60,000 bases of DNA from Symsagittifera roscoffensis (Eukaryota; Xenacoelomorpha; Acoela; Convolutidae). Below the pieces are notes generated by a model. It did no database searches, had not been told where the DNA came from, and saw only the letters and a program-made list of their open reading frames with translations. The stretch lies in contig NC_087064.1 in the NCBI RefSeq assembly GCF_963678635.1, positions 15,183,802 to 15,243,801 of the forward strand, read 5' to 3'. Positions 1-12,739 of this stretch are shown one piece after another (positions within the stretch are counted from its first letter, which is position 1; each line of letters begins with the position of its first letter). Made by a program: the position numbers and the translations under genes.

Positions 1-1566
1 AACCCCATACACCCCCTCCTTTCCTCATTTACTGGTAGGGGCGGCAGTGGGGAGATTTGAAGGGTGTGTAAAAACGAAGGGGGGGGGGCTGGAGTGAATA
101 GCAATCACCGAAAAATAGGGGGTGAAGGTCGGGGCGGTAGTATAGAGGGTAAACGTGGTACAGAGTAGGGCGCAAAAAGGAGGGTTGGTTTAACGGATTG
201 GTGTGGAGGTAGGGTTCAACGCGCATTTAATGATAATGGTTTTGAATTGGATTTTAATGCTTTATAATGGATTTTAATGATTGTGTTTTTACGGAAGTAA
301 TCGATTATAACAGCAATACAATCGATCTCCTAGTCTAAATTTGCTACAATTTTTGATTATAGTGACAATATTTAAGACAGCATTTTTCGGTCATAATCGA
401 TTTTAATCAATGAGACTCCGGTGCGAGTAGCACAATTGAATTTTTTTTTCTAAAAAAAACACGCACTGCAAAATACGACTCAGTTTTACAAGTTTTACAA
501 GCATTTCAAAAAGTAAAAAGTTTCAATGACTATTTTACCATTGATCTGGTTCGCAGAGAATTGTTGTCAAGCGTTTTTTAAATTTCAAACAAAACAAAGC
601 TAAGTTGGGTTCTTATGTTTCCATATTTTTTAATTTCGTACCCGAGTGGAGAAACTCGACTTAGGTGTTGAATTGAAATGTTTGGGTTAAAGCCAAATCA
701 AACGGAACTCAGTTTTGTTCAGCCCGGCACAAATTGACTATTTTCACATGAATTGGTCAGATAAACATAATAGACTACGATGGATTCTAGCGTGATATGT
801 TTCGACTGCCACGGACTTAGGATAACTAAGTTTTTACTGACCTGGAAAAAACAAATGGTTTCACGTACACTATGATCTGGGAGGTGACCAGGGGGAGGGA
901 GATGCGAAGACCAGCATGTATTAGGATTGGCCACAGCTCTGAAAGTCTCCTTGATCGTTTACTGTTCGTACCCGCACCGGAGTTCCATGGATAATAATCG
1001 ATTATGCTGGAAAAATGTTGTCTAAAATGTTGTCATTAGAATCCATTATTGTGGCAAATTTAGACCACGTAATCGATTATATTGTCATTATAATAGATTT
1101 TTTTTTCTCGTAAACACACAACCCATTAAAATCCATTATAATGCATTATAATCCATTTGAAATCCATTATAATGGATTATAAACCATTGAAAATTCATTA
1201 TAATTGATTATAGCGGATTATAATCTATACATTTTTTGCAAAATCATTTGCAAAACTTGCAACGTTTCTGCATTAATACCCCCACCCCCTCAGTCCATTT
1301 TGCTCCCCATCAGTCCGCATTTGCCCAAACCTCTCCCCCAGTAAACGGGGGGTTTAACTTAGATGAGGGGGGGGGGGTTGATTGAGGAGGGGTAAACTGG
1401 CGGTTGTGGTAAACTGGCAGGGAGGTGGGGGATGGGGGGGGGTTGGTCAGGGGGGAGCTGTAAACAGAGAGGTAAACGGCGGGGGATGTAAGCAGGGGGA
1501 TGTAAAAACCATAAAAACTTTTAGATTGTGTTCTTATAGTATGCCAAGATAATTATATACTTAATA
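1..1566. repeat. Macro-repeat module, copy 1 (cut by window start)
   Basis: This is the first of three near-identical copies of a non-coding module; the others are at about 7656-10028 and 14510-15802. It has a C/T-poor, G-rich left part (about 1-230), a middle with repeated TAATCGATTA and TAATCC/GGATTA palindromes (about 290-420 and 990-1240), and a second G-run-rich part (about 1310-1510). It leads directly into the 86-bp satellite. A 65-aa antisense frame recurs in all copies but has no recognisable domain and is probably chance. Copy 1 has no TTAGGG tract where copy 2 does. Confidence 0.85.
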
Positions 1567-4500
1567 TTCTGTGACTCAAACTACAGTCGATATATCGCTG
1601 TTACTGTTTCTTAGTAATGTCATTTCACAGCCTTAATAGTGTTTTGTTTTTGGGAAGTGAATCAAATAAAATCGACACATCGCTGTACCCGTTTTTTGGG
1701 AATTCGTTTTTAGAGCATGATTAGTGATTTGTTATTGGGAAATTACTCAAACTAAAATCGAAATATCGCTGTATCCGTTTTTCGATAATTTGGCTTCAAA
1801 GCATTAAGAACGATTTGTTATTGGGAACTGACTCAAAGCAAAATCGATATATCGTTGCACCCGTTTTTTGCAAAATCCATTTCAAAGCATTATTAGTGAC
1901 CTGTGAATGAGAACTGACTCAAACTAAAGTCGATGTATCGTTGTAACCGTTTTTTGGAAATTCCATTCAAAGCATTAATAGTGACTTATTATTGGAACTT
2001 GACTCAAACTACAGTCGATAAATCGCATTACCGTTTTTGATGAATACTGTTTCAAAGCATTGAATGTAATTCTTTTTTTTGGAATTCACTCAAACTAAGG
2101 TCGGTGATTGATTTTTTGTGAACTCCATTTCAAAGAAAATTTAGTGACTTTTTATTGGGAACTGACTCAAACTAAAGACGATATATCGCTATCACCGTTT
2201 TTTGGAGATTCAATATCAAAGCCCTAAGAGTGACTTGTTCTGAGAAACTGAATCAAACTACGGTCGATATATCGCTCTGACAAAGCATTAATACTTACTT
2301 ATTTTAAGGAAGTGAATCAAATAAAATCGACATTTCGCAGCGCCGTTATTTGGGAATTCCATTTTAAAGCGTTAATTTTGACTTGTTCAAGGGAACTGAC
2401 CCAAACTAAAATCGATATTATCATTCTACCCGTATTTGGGAATTCGTTTTTGGGAATTGTGACTTGTTTTTAGGAACTGACTCAAACCAAAGTCGACATA
2501 TCGTTGTAACCGTTTTTTGGAAACTCTATTTCAAAGCAATAATAGTAACTTAATCTACGGAACTGACTCAAACTAAAGAAATATATATCGCTTTAACCAC
2601 TTTTTGGAAATCCGATTCAAAGTTTTTATTGGAAACTGACTCAAACTAAAGTCGATTTGTCGCTGTAAACGTTTTTTGGCAATTTCATTTCAAAGCATTA
2701 ATAGTGACTTGTTCAAACTTTTCGGGGATTCTTTTTTGAAGCGTTAATTGTGACTTGTTCCAGGGTCAAGGGAACTAACTCAAACTAAAATCGATTTATC
2801 ATTGTATCCGTTTTTTTGGAATTTAAATTCATAGCTTTATGAGTGACTTCTTATTGGGAATTGACTCAAACCAAAGTCAATATATCTTTGTAATCGTTTT
2901 TTGGGAGTTCCATTTCAAAACATAATTAGTGAGCTGGTATTGGGAACTGATTCAAATTAAAGTCGATTTACCGTTGTAACCGTCTTTTGAAAATTCCATT
3001 TTAAAACAAAAATAGTGTTTTGTTAGTGAAAAATGATTCGAGTAACAGTCGGTATTTTGCATTACGTTTTTTGTGAATACTATTTCAAAGCAATAAATGA
3101 GTTTTTTTTCTAGGGCACTGACTCAAACAAAGGTCAATCTATCGCTGTGATCGTTTTTTGTGAATAATATTTCAAAGCATTAATTGGGTCTTTTCTAGGC
3201 AACTGACTCAAACTAAAATCGAAATATCATTCTACCCGTTTTTGGGAATTCCACTCCATAGCATTATTAGTGACTTGTTTTTAGGAACTGACTCAAACCA
3301 AAATCGATATATCGTTGTAACCGTTTTTTGGAAACTCTATTTTAAAGCAATAATAGTAACTTGTTCTAGGGAACTGACTCAAACTAAAGTAATATATATC
3401 GCTTTAACCACTTTTTGGAAATCCCATTCTAAGCATTAATAGCGACTTGTTATTGGGAACTGACTCAAACTTAAGTCGATTTGTCGCTGTAAACGTTTTT
3501 TGGCAAATTCATTTCAAAGCATGAATAGTGACTTGTTCAAGGGAACTGACTCAATTTGAAGTCAATATGTCGCTGCAACCCTTTTTGGGAATTCCATTTT
3601 AAAGCTATAATATCTTTTTGTTTTTGGGAAGTGTTTCAAATAAAATCGACACATCGCTGTAACCGCTTTTTTGTGAACTCCATGTCAAGCAATTTTAGTG
3701 AATTGTTATTTGGAACTTACTCAAACTAAAGCCGATATATCACTATCACAGTTTTTGGAGATTCCATATCAAAGAATCAATAGTGACTTGTTCTAAGAAA
3801 CTGACTCAAACTAAGGTCGAAATATCGCTGTGACAAAGCATTAAAACTTATTTTTAGGAAGTGAATCAAATAAAATCGACACATCGCAGTACCATTTTTT
3901 GCGAACTGTTTTTTGAAGCGTTAATTGTCACTTGTTCCAGGGTCAAGGGAACTGACTCAAACTAAAATCGATTTATCATTGTACCTGTTTTTGAAAATTT
4001 CATTTCATAGCTTTATTAGTGACTTGTTATTGGGAATTGACTCAAACAAAAGTCAAATATCTTTGTAACCGTTTTTTGGGAACTCCATTTCAAAGCATAA
4101 TTAGTGTTTTGTTAGTGAAAAAATGACTCGAACTACAGTTTGTATATTACATTACCGTTTTTTGTGAATACTATTTCAAATCATTAATTGGGTCTTTTCT
4201 GGGCAACTGACTCAAACTAAGGTCGATATATCGTTGTAACCGTTTTTTGGAATCTCCATTTTAAAGCAATAATAGTAACTTGCTCTAGGGAAATGATTCA
4301 AACTAAAATCGATTTATCGCTATCACCGTTTTTTGGGAGAGTCCATATCAAAGGAAGTGAACCAAATAAAATCGACATTTCGCAGTGCCGTTATTTGGGA
4401 ATTCCATTTTAAAGCTTTGATTCTGACTTTTTCAAGGGAACTGACTCAAACTAAAATCGATATATCATTCTACCCGTTTTTGGGAATTCGTTTTTGGGAA

Positions 4501-7105
4501 TTGTGACTTGTTTTTAGGAACTGACTCAAACCAAAGTCGACATATCGTCGTAACCGTTTTTTGGAAACTCTAATTCAAAGCAATAATAGTAACTTGTTCT
4601 ACGGAACTGACTCAAAATAAAGAAACATATATCGCTTTAACCACTTTTTGGAAATCCAATTCAAAGCCTTAATAGCGACTTGTTATTGGGAACTGACTCA
4701 AACTAAAGTCGATTTGTCGCTGTAAACGTTTTTTGGCAAATTCATTTCAAAGCATGAATAGTGACTTGTTCAAGGGAACTGACTCAATTTGAAGTCAATA
4801 TGTCGCTGCAACCGTTTTTGGGAATTCCATTTCAAAGCTATAATATCGTTTTGTTTTTGGGAAGTGTTTCAAATAAAATCGACACATCGCTGTAACCGCT
4901 TTTTTGTGAACTCCATGTCAAAGCAATTTTAGTGAATTGTTGTTTGGAACTTACTCAAACTAAAGCCGATATATCACTATCACAGTTTTTGGAGATTCCA
5001 TATCAAATAATCAATAGTGACTTGTTCTAAGAAACTGACTCAAACTAAGGTCGAAATATCCCAGTGACAAAGCATTAAAACTTATTTTTAGGAAGTGAAT
5101 CAAATAAAATCGACACATCGCAGTACCATTTTTTGCGAACTGTTTTTTGAAGCGTTAATTGTCATTTGTTCCAGGCTCAAGGGAACTGACTCAAACCAAA
5201 ATCGATTTATCATTGTACCCGTTTTTTGAAAATTTCATTTCATAGCTTTTTTAGTGACTTGTTATTGGGAATTGACTCAAACAAAAGTCAAATATCTTTG
5301 TAACCGTTTTTGGGAACTCCATTTCAAAGCATAATTAGTGACCTGGTATTGGGTGGGAACTGATTCAAATTAAAGTCGATTAACTGTTGTAATCGTCTTT
5401 TGAAAATTCCATTTTAAAGCAAAAATAGTGTTTTGTTAGTAAAAAAAATGACTCAAACTACAGTCGATATATCGCATTACCGTTTTTTATGAATACTATT
5501 TCAACGCATTAATCGTGTCTTTTTCTAGGAAACTGACTAAAACAAAGGTCATTCTATCGCTGTGACCGTTTTTTGTGGATAATGTTTTAAAGCATTAATT
5601 GGGTCTTTTCTAGGCAACTGACTCAAACTAAGGTCAATATATCGTTGTAACCGTTTTTTGGAAACTCCAATTCAAGGCAAAAATAGTACCTTGTTCAAGG
5701 GAACTGACTCAATTTGAAGTCAATATGTCGCTGCAACCGTTTTTGGGAATTCAATTTCAAAGCTATAATATCGTTTTTTTTGGGAAGTGTTTCAAATAAA
5801 ATCGACACATCGCTGTAACCGCTTTTTTGTGAACTCCATGTCAAAGCAATTTTAGTGAATTGTTATTTGGAACTTCCTCAAACTAAAGCCGATATATCAC
5901 TATCACAGTTTTTGGAGATTCCATATCAAAGAATCAATAGTGACTTGTTCTAAGAAACTGACTCAAACTAAGGTCGAAATATCGCTGTGACAAAGCATTA
6001 AAACTTATTTTTAGGAAGTGAATCAAATAAAATCGACACATCGCAGTACCATTTTTTGCGAACTGTTTTTTGAAGCGCTAATTGTCACTTCTTCCAGGGT
6101 CAAGGGAACTGACTCAAACTAAAATCGATTTATCATTGTATCCGTTTTTTGAAAATTTCATTTCATAGCTTTATTAGTGACTTGTTATTGGGAATTGACT
6201 CAAACAAAAGTCAAATATCTTTGTAACCGTTTTTGGGAACTCCATTTCAAAGCATAATTAGTGACCTGGTATTGGGTGGGAACTGATTCAAATCAAAGTC
6301 GATTTACCGTTGTAACCGTCTTTTGAAAATTCCATTTTAAAGCAAAAATAGTGTTTTGTTAGTAAAAAAAAATGACTCAAACTACAGTCGATATATCGCA
6401 TTACCGTTTTTTATGAATACTATTTCAAAGCATTAATTGTGTCTTTTTCTAGGAAACTGACTAAAACAAAGGTCATTCTATCGCTGTGACCGTTTTTTGT
6501 GGATAATATTTTAAAGCATTAATTGGGTCTTTTCTAGGCAACTGACTCAAACTAAGGTCAATATATCGTTGTAACCGTTTTTTGGAAACTCTAATTCAAG
6601 GCAAAAATAGTACCTTGTTCAAGGGAACTGACTCACTTTGAAGTCAATATGTCGCTGCAACCGTTTTTGGGAATTCCATTTCAAAGCTATACTATCGTTT
6701 TTTTCAAATAAAATCGACACATCGCTGTAACCGCTTTTTTGTGAACTCCATGTCAAAGCAATTTTAGTGAATTGTTATTAGGAACTTCCTCAAACTAAAG
6801 CCGATATATCACTATCACAGTTTTTGGAGATTCCATCTCAAAGAATCAAGTGTGACTTGTTCTAAGAAACTGACTCAAACTAAGGTCGAAATATCGCTGT
6901 GACAAAGCATTAAAACTTATTTTTAGGAAGTGAATCAAATAAAATCGACACATCGCAGTACCATTTTTTGCGAATTGTTTTTTGAAGCGTTAATTGTCAC
7001 TTGTTCCAGGGTCAAGGGAACTGACTCAAACTAAAATCGATTTATCATTGTACCCGTTTTTTGAAAATTTCATTTCATAGCTTTATTAGTGACTTGTTAT
7101 TGTGA
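1567..7105. repeat. 86-bp satellite, array 1
   Basis: This is a tandem array of a diverged unit of about 86 bp. The core order is: GGGAACTGACTCAAACTAAA, then GTCGATATATCGCTG, then CCGTTTTTTGG, a CCATTTCAAAGCATTAATAG block and GTGACTTGTTATT. Each typical unit carries TGACTCA and the perfect palindrome CGATATATCG. Units are individually diverged, but longer blocks recur: the same variant starts at 4774, 5699 and 6623, giving a higher-order period of about 925 bp. Small forward ORFs in the array are by-products of the repeat. No gene is seen. Confidence 0.93.
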
Positions 7106-7655
7106 ACCTGAACTCATAAATCTTGATGAGTATCTGACTAGTATTGCGGTTCTAACCCGCAATTTGTATTATTTTTGATTATTTTCCACTAATTTAAATC
7201 ATTTTCTGTTAATATTGACTTCGATTTTGTGAGAAAGGCATTTAGCCAATAGGAACGCTTAGCAATTTTGATTGGTTGAAATTTTTCAAGCATTCGGTCC
7301 TTCAAGCATGAAACCCTCCCCAGATTCTTGGACAGTTTAAAGGCTGTAGATTTATTAGATTTTTCGATCATTCATTGCTATGTAATGAGAATAGCCCCCC
7401 TTAGCAACTTTAAATGACTCAAAGTTGCATATGAAGTGTTTATGGCTCAGTTTTATCAAACAACCAGCCCGCTTCAGTAAATTATCACATGCATTCCTTT
7501 ATATAACCAATATTTACAGATTTACAGATTTACCAAAATTTTAAACTCTTTTGTTCGCAGATTTTGTATTCAATGTCTATATAAGTACATAAAACCAATC
7601 CAAAAAGCTACTGATTGAACTTCAGCGAAAGCAAGAACCTGAAAAAAAAGTAGCA
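7106..7655. other. Spacer between satellite and module copy 2; no gene seen
   Basis: The satellite stops at about 7105. The following 550 bp are AT-rich and non-repetitive within this window. I see no supported coding region, RNA gene or mobile element in it. Confidence 0.5.
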
Positions 7656-7821
7656 TAGCAAGGTGTTTTCACGCAGCTGATGCTTCAATAACTAATTCAT
7701 ATTTAATTAGAAGTTTCGGTTCTCGTCTCGATCCTACTTGGACCACCAGCAAAAATTGGCATCTGCAGAGTAATATGCATGCGGTGAGTGTATGATTTTA
7801 TGAAAAAAAACCTGCTGCTTT

Positions 7822-8021
7822 NNNNNNNNNNNNNNNNNNNNNNNNNNNNNNNNNNNNNNNNNNNNNNNNNNNNNNNNNNNNNNNNNNNNNNNNNNNNNNN
7901 NNNNNNNNNNNNNNNNNNNNNNNNNNNNNNNNNNNNNNNNNNNNNNNNNNNNNNNNNNNNNNNNNNNNNNNNNNNNNNNNNNNNNNNNNNNNNNNNNNNN
8001 NNNNNNNNNNNNNNNNNNNNN
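7822..8021. other. Assembly gap (200 N)
   Basis: There are exactly 200 unknown bases, a conventional placeholder length, so the real size is unknown. The flanks match 14510-14780 in module copy 3, where roughly 140 bp separate the equivalent positions. Confidence 0.99.
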
Positions 8022-9769
8022 AGTTACGAAATCAATTTTTTTATGGACAAATATGGAATTTTTATGGGGTTTCATGGATATAAAAAATTATTTGGTTGTT
8101 CTTGATCAGCGCCTGTAAACTTCAAAAATAATCGATTACTTTCTCATCTTAATTTTTGTCAAATAAATAAATCTATTTTAAGCAGTTATAATCAATTAAA
8201 ACGATGATAATCATTGTTTCGTAATTTTTTTGGTAAATTTTAATCACAGTTTACTCTCCCTGCTCCAACTTATGTATCTTGTCATCTCTCCAGCTATTAC
8301 AGCCCCTCTTTTTACTTACACTTTATCGCTTACATCCACCAGGTACCCTGTCACTTGTTTAAATGCAACACCCGCCTCAATCCCCCCTTGTTATTCCCCC
8401 AACCCGTGTACAACCTCCTTCGTCGCGCTTTAACCCCATACACCCCTCCTTTCCTCATTTACTGGTAGGGGCGGCAGTGGGGAGATTTGAAGGGTGTGTA
8501 AAAACGAGGGGGGGGGCTGGAGTGAATAGCAATCACCGAAAAATAGGAGGTGAAGGTGGGGGCGGTAATATAGAGGGTAAACGTGGTAAAGAGTAGGGCG
8601 CAAAAAGGGGGTTGGTTGAACGGATTGGTGTGGGGGTAGGGTTCAACGCGCATTGAATGATAATGGTTTTGAATTGGATTTTAATGCTTTATAATGGATT
8701 TTAATGATTGTGTTTTTACGGAAGTAATCGATTATAACAGCAATACAATCGATCTCCTAGTCTAAATTTGCTACAATTTTTGTTTATAGTGACAATATTT
8801 AAGACAGCATTTTTCGGTCATAATCGATTTTAATCAATGAGACTCCGGTGCGAGTAGCACAATTGAATTTTTTTTTCTAAAAAAACACGCACTGCAAAAT
8901 ACGACTCAGTTTTACAAGTTAAGCATTTCAAAAAGTAAAAAGTTTCAATGACTATTTTACCATTGATCTGGTAGGCAGAGAATTGTTGTCAAGCGTTTTT
9001 TAAATTTCAATCAATACAAAGCTAAGTTGGGTTCTTATGTTCCATATTTTTTAATTTCGTACCCGAGTGGAGAAACTCGACTTAGGTGTTGAACTGAAAT
9101 GTTTGGGTTAAAGCCAAATCAAACGGAACTCAGTTTTGTTCAGCCCGACGCAAATTGACTATTTTCACATGAAACTGGTCAGATAAACATAATAGACTAC
9201 GATGAATTCTAGCGTGATATGTTTCGACTGCCACGGACTTAGGATAACTAAGTTTTTACTGACCTGGAAAAAACAAATGTTTCACGTAAACTATGATCTG
9301 GGAGGTGACCAGGGGGAGGAAGATGCAAAGACCCGCATGTATTAGATTGGCCACAGCTCTGAAAGTCTCCTTGACCGTTTACTGTTCGTACCCGCACCGG
9401 AGTTCATGGATAATAATCGATTATAATGGAAAAATGTTGTCTAAAATGTTGTCATTAGAATCCATTATTGTGGCAAATTTTAGACCACGTAATCGATTAT
9501 ATTGTCATTATAATCGATTTTTTTTTCGTAAACACACAATCCATTAAAATCCATTATAATGGATTATAATCCATTTAAAGTCCATTATAATGGATTATAA
9601 ACCATTGAAAAATCATTATAATTGATTATAACGGATTATAATCTATACATTTTTTGCAAATCATTTGCAAAACTTGCAACATTTCTGCGTTACTGTTCCC
9701 CCCCCTCAGTCCACTTTGCTCCCCATCAGTCCGCAATTGCCCAAACCCCTCCCCCCAACAAACGGGGGG

Positions 9770-9890
9770 GGTTAGGGTTAGGGTTAAGTGAAGGGGGGGG
9801 GGTTAATTGAGGAGGGGTAAACTGGGGGGGGGGGGGTTAGGGTTAGGGTTAGGGTTAGGGTTAGGGTTAGGGTTAGGGTTAGGGTTAGGG
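9770..9890 (+). repeat. Interstitial telomeric repeats (TTAGGG)n
   Basis: Nine perfect TTAGGG units fill 9837-9890, with two to three more at 9770-9786. They sit among long G runs on both sides. This is the canonical animal telomere motif. The equivalent G-rich positions in module copies 1 (about 1350-1460) and 3 lack it. The tract could be a healed or telomerase-patched break, an expansion of a chance GGGTTAGGG in G-rich DNA, or a subtelomeric junction. Confidence 0.95.
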
Positions 9891-10028
9891 GGGGGGGGTG
9901 GGGGGGGGGGGGGGGTAGCTGTAAACAGAAAGTTAAAACGGTGGGGGGATGTAAGCCGGGGGATGTAAAAACCATAAAAATTTTTAGATTGTGTTCTTAT
10001 AGTATGCCAAGATAATTATATACTTAAC

Positions 10029-11345
10029 ATTCTGTGACTCAAACTACAGTCGATATATCGCTGTTACTGTTTCTAAGTAATGTCATTTCACAGCCTTAAT
10101 AGTGTTTTGTTTTTGGGAAGTGAATCAATAAAATCGACACATCGCTGTACCCGTTTTTTGGGGAATTTGTTTTTAGAGCATGATTAGTGATTTGTTATTG
10201 GGAACTGACTCAATCTAAAAACGAAATATAGCTGTAACCGTTTTCCGATAATTTGGTTTCAAAGCATTAAGAACGATTTGTTATTGGGAATTGACTCAAA
10301 GCAAAATCGATATATCGTTGCACCCGTTTTTTGGAAAAAAACCATTTCAAAGCATTATTAGTGACCTGTGAATGAGAACTGACTCGAACTAAAGTCGATG
10401 TATCGTTGTAACCTTTTTTTTGGAAATTCCATTTCAAAGCATTAAAAGTGACTTATTATTGGAATTTGACTCAAACTACAGTCGATAAATCGCATTACCG
10501 TTTTTTGTGAATACTGTTTCAAAGCATTGAATGTAATTCTTTTTTGGGAATTCAATCAAACTAAGGTCGGTGATTGCTTTTTTGTGAACTCCATTTCAAA
10601 AAAACTTAGTGACTTTTTATTGGGAACTGACTCAAACTAAAGCCGATATATCGCTATCACCGCTTTTGGAGATTCAATATCAAAGCCCTAAGAGTGACTT
10701 GTTCTAAGAAACTGACTCAAACTAAGGTCGATATTTCGCTCTGACAAAGCATTAATACTTACTTATTTTGAGGAAGTGAATAAAAAAAAATCGACACGCC
10801 GCTGTGCCGTTATTTGGAATTCCATTTAAAAATTTTAATTGTGACTTGTTCCAGGTGACTGACTCAAACTAAAATCGATATATCATTGTACCTATTTTTG
10901 GGAACTCCACTTCATAGCATTATTAGTGACTTGTTTTTAGGAACTGAATCAAACCAAAGTCGACATATCGTTGTAACCGTTTTTTGGAAACTCTATTTCG
11001 AAGCAATAATAGTAACTTGTTCTAGGGAACTGACTCAAACTAAAAAAATATATATCGCTTTATTCACTTTTTGGAAATCCAATTCAAAGTTGTTACTGTG
11101 AACTGATTCAAACTAAAGTCGATTTGACGCTGTAAAGGTTTTTTGGCAATTTCATTTCAAAGCATTAATAGTGACTTGTTCAAATTTTTTGTGGATTCTT
11201 TTTTGAAGCGTTAATTGTGACTTGTTCCAGGGTCAAGGGAACTGACTCAAACAAAAATCGATTTATCATTGTATCCGTTTTTTTGGAATTTCAATTCATA
11301 GCTTTATTAGTGACTTGTTATTGGGAATTGACTCAAACTAAAGTC
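10029..11345. repeat. 86-bp satellite, array 2 (short)
   Basis: It begins with the same variant units as arrays 1 and 3 (CTGTGACTCAAACTACAG, then GTCGATATATCGCTGTTACTG). After about 15 units it breaks off abruptly at about 11345 in unrelated AT-rich sequence. It contains the same TGACTCA and CGATATATCG motifs. No gene is seen. Confidence 0.92.
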
Positions 11346-11960
11346 ATAGAGATTTCATACAATTTTCTGTACATGGGGAATTGTATGGAACTGTATGGCA
11401 CGAAATTTTTCAATAATGGAAATTGCATGATAAGAAGTTTTGGTCAATACAGATTATTCTGCAGGTGTTATATAGACTGCTACATCATAACTTGTTAAAA
11501 AATTCTTGATACACATTTTAAGAAAATCGGAACATTTTAGGAACTGTTTCAAACTTCAGCAAAATGAAAATTTCTTAGTCGTTCTCCCTACGCCATTTCC
11601 TCCGTAGATTGAAAAAAGCATAAGCTGCCCGTATTCAGAAGGAGTGAAAAAAGTTCATGCATCTTCTTCGATATAAGTAGTTGATGTTAGGGCTGCGAAT
11701 GAAATGGGGTACAGAGCTGCAGTCAATAGACTATATATAAAAACTTAGAACAGGATTTTCCATGAATTCGAATAGGATAAAGATTTCTTCATTGAAAACA
11801 TACAAGGTTTCAGATAGTAATTTTTTTGTTTTCGGCGCCCAAATTTTCTTTGTGTATATATAGATAATTCTGGAGCAAAATCTGTCGAAATTAGTAGGGA
11901 CTTCAATTTTTCAGATGTGAAGCTGACGATTAGAAATTTTAATGTTTCACTTTGCGCTCA
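11346..11960. repeat. Old direct duplication, left copy
   Basis: This stretch is a diverged copy of about 12740-13660. Shared landmarks in the same order include CTACATCA(T/C)AACTTGTT, TTCAGAAGGAGTGAAAAA, TTCGATATAAGTA, ATACAAGGTTTCAGAT and TTCTGGAGCAAAA. The copies are clearly far older than the macro-repeat modules. No supported ORF is present. Confidence 0.65.
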
Positions 11961-12167
11961 ACTGTAAGAAAAAATATACAAAGTTCTGTTTTTTGGAGAT
12001 TCTTAAGCAAAAATTTCTTTGAAATTTTTTTTTTGCGAAATCAGGGAATGCATCATTTAATTGTATAGAATTAATCATATATAATGTGAAAAAAATTAAA
12101 TGAATACTTCAATGTGATTAATCGCTATCATATTATGGCAATGATTACGATTTGATTAGTTTTCTTA

Positions 12168-12597
12168 CCTTCAATCAGTAGCGGATTTAAGGGGGGAGGC
12201 GGACGCCCCCTCAGAGATTCGAACCCCTGCCGACCCAAAGGGTCCCCCTTGTACTATTTTCAGATATCAGTTTTTGGCTGATGGACCCTAAAATTGTTCT
12301 AAAGGCGCCTTCGGCGCCAGAATATACTAATGTTGAGGGGGGGGCCAAAAAACGCGGTTTTGGGTCAAAATGTTCCAAAAAAAGACCCTACAAAACCCTT
12401 TTTTGGCCAGTTTTTTTTTTAATTTGCTTGCGCCGCAGAAAATTTGGTCATAAGGGTGTCTTTATAGTGATTTGGTAGAGCTCAGAAAGTCAATTTAGTC
12501 GACCCAAAAAAAAAAAAAGTTGACAAAACTTTCAGTTTTTTTGAACATGCGCCCCCCCCCCCCTCGAGAAAATCCTAGATCCGCCCCTGCCTTCAAC
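12168..12597. mobile_element. hAT-type MITE, copy 1 (414 bp) with 8-bp TSD
   Basis: The element body is 12176-12589. The right terminus CCTAGATCCGCCCCTG is the inverted repeat of the left terminus, which starts CAGTAGCGGATTTAAGG. It is flanked by CCTTCAAT (12168-12175) and CCTTCAAC (12590-12597), an 8-bp target duplication with one mismatch, which is the hAT signature. It encodes no transposase and is therefore non-autonomous. It is the same family as the copies at 56144 and 57648. An internal ATTCGAACCC resembles a tRNA T-arm. Confidence 0.88.
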
Positions 12598-12739
12598 AAA
12601 TGCTTTGGTGTTTCTTTTCACTCAAAGCTTAAATTTTGAAAAACTAGTTTATGTTAGGTTTTAATTTTTTTTCTAGTGCACATTAGTGAACAACAGCTAA
12701 ATGTGCCAAAGCTTATGCTGAAACCTAATTGTACCATTG

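Larger units (their letters stand above)
7656..10028. repeat. Macro-repeat module, copy 2
   Basis: This is the longest copy of the module. From about 7656 it aligns with 14499 onward, and from about 8450 with 1 onward. It includes a C-rich stretch (8240-8450), a G-rich stretch (8460-8650), palindromic TAATCGATTA and TAATCCATTATAATGGATTA clusters (about 8730-8850 and 9410-9650), then a second G-rich end. It differs from copies 1 and 3 by the telomeric TTAGGG tract at 9837-9890. It runs directly into satellite array 2. Confidence 0.85.

Noticed and set aside
3242-3439. Forward ORFs in the satellite arrays (also 10886-11101, 16697-16882, 17475-17693) with similar proteins
   Set aside because: They are translations of the 86-bp repeat; the similarity comes from the DNA repeat, and most units are interrupted by stops.
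1567-7105. CRISPR array (regularly spaced repeats)
   Set aside because: There are no unique spacers; the whole 86-bp unit is tandemly repeated and diverged, and the genome is eukaryotic.
8459-8653. 65-aa antisense Pro/Thr/Tyr-rich ORF present in all three modules
   Set aside because: The copies are near-identical by duplication, so conservation says nothing about coding; no domain and no gene context.
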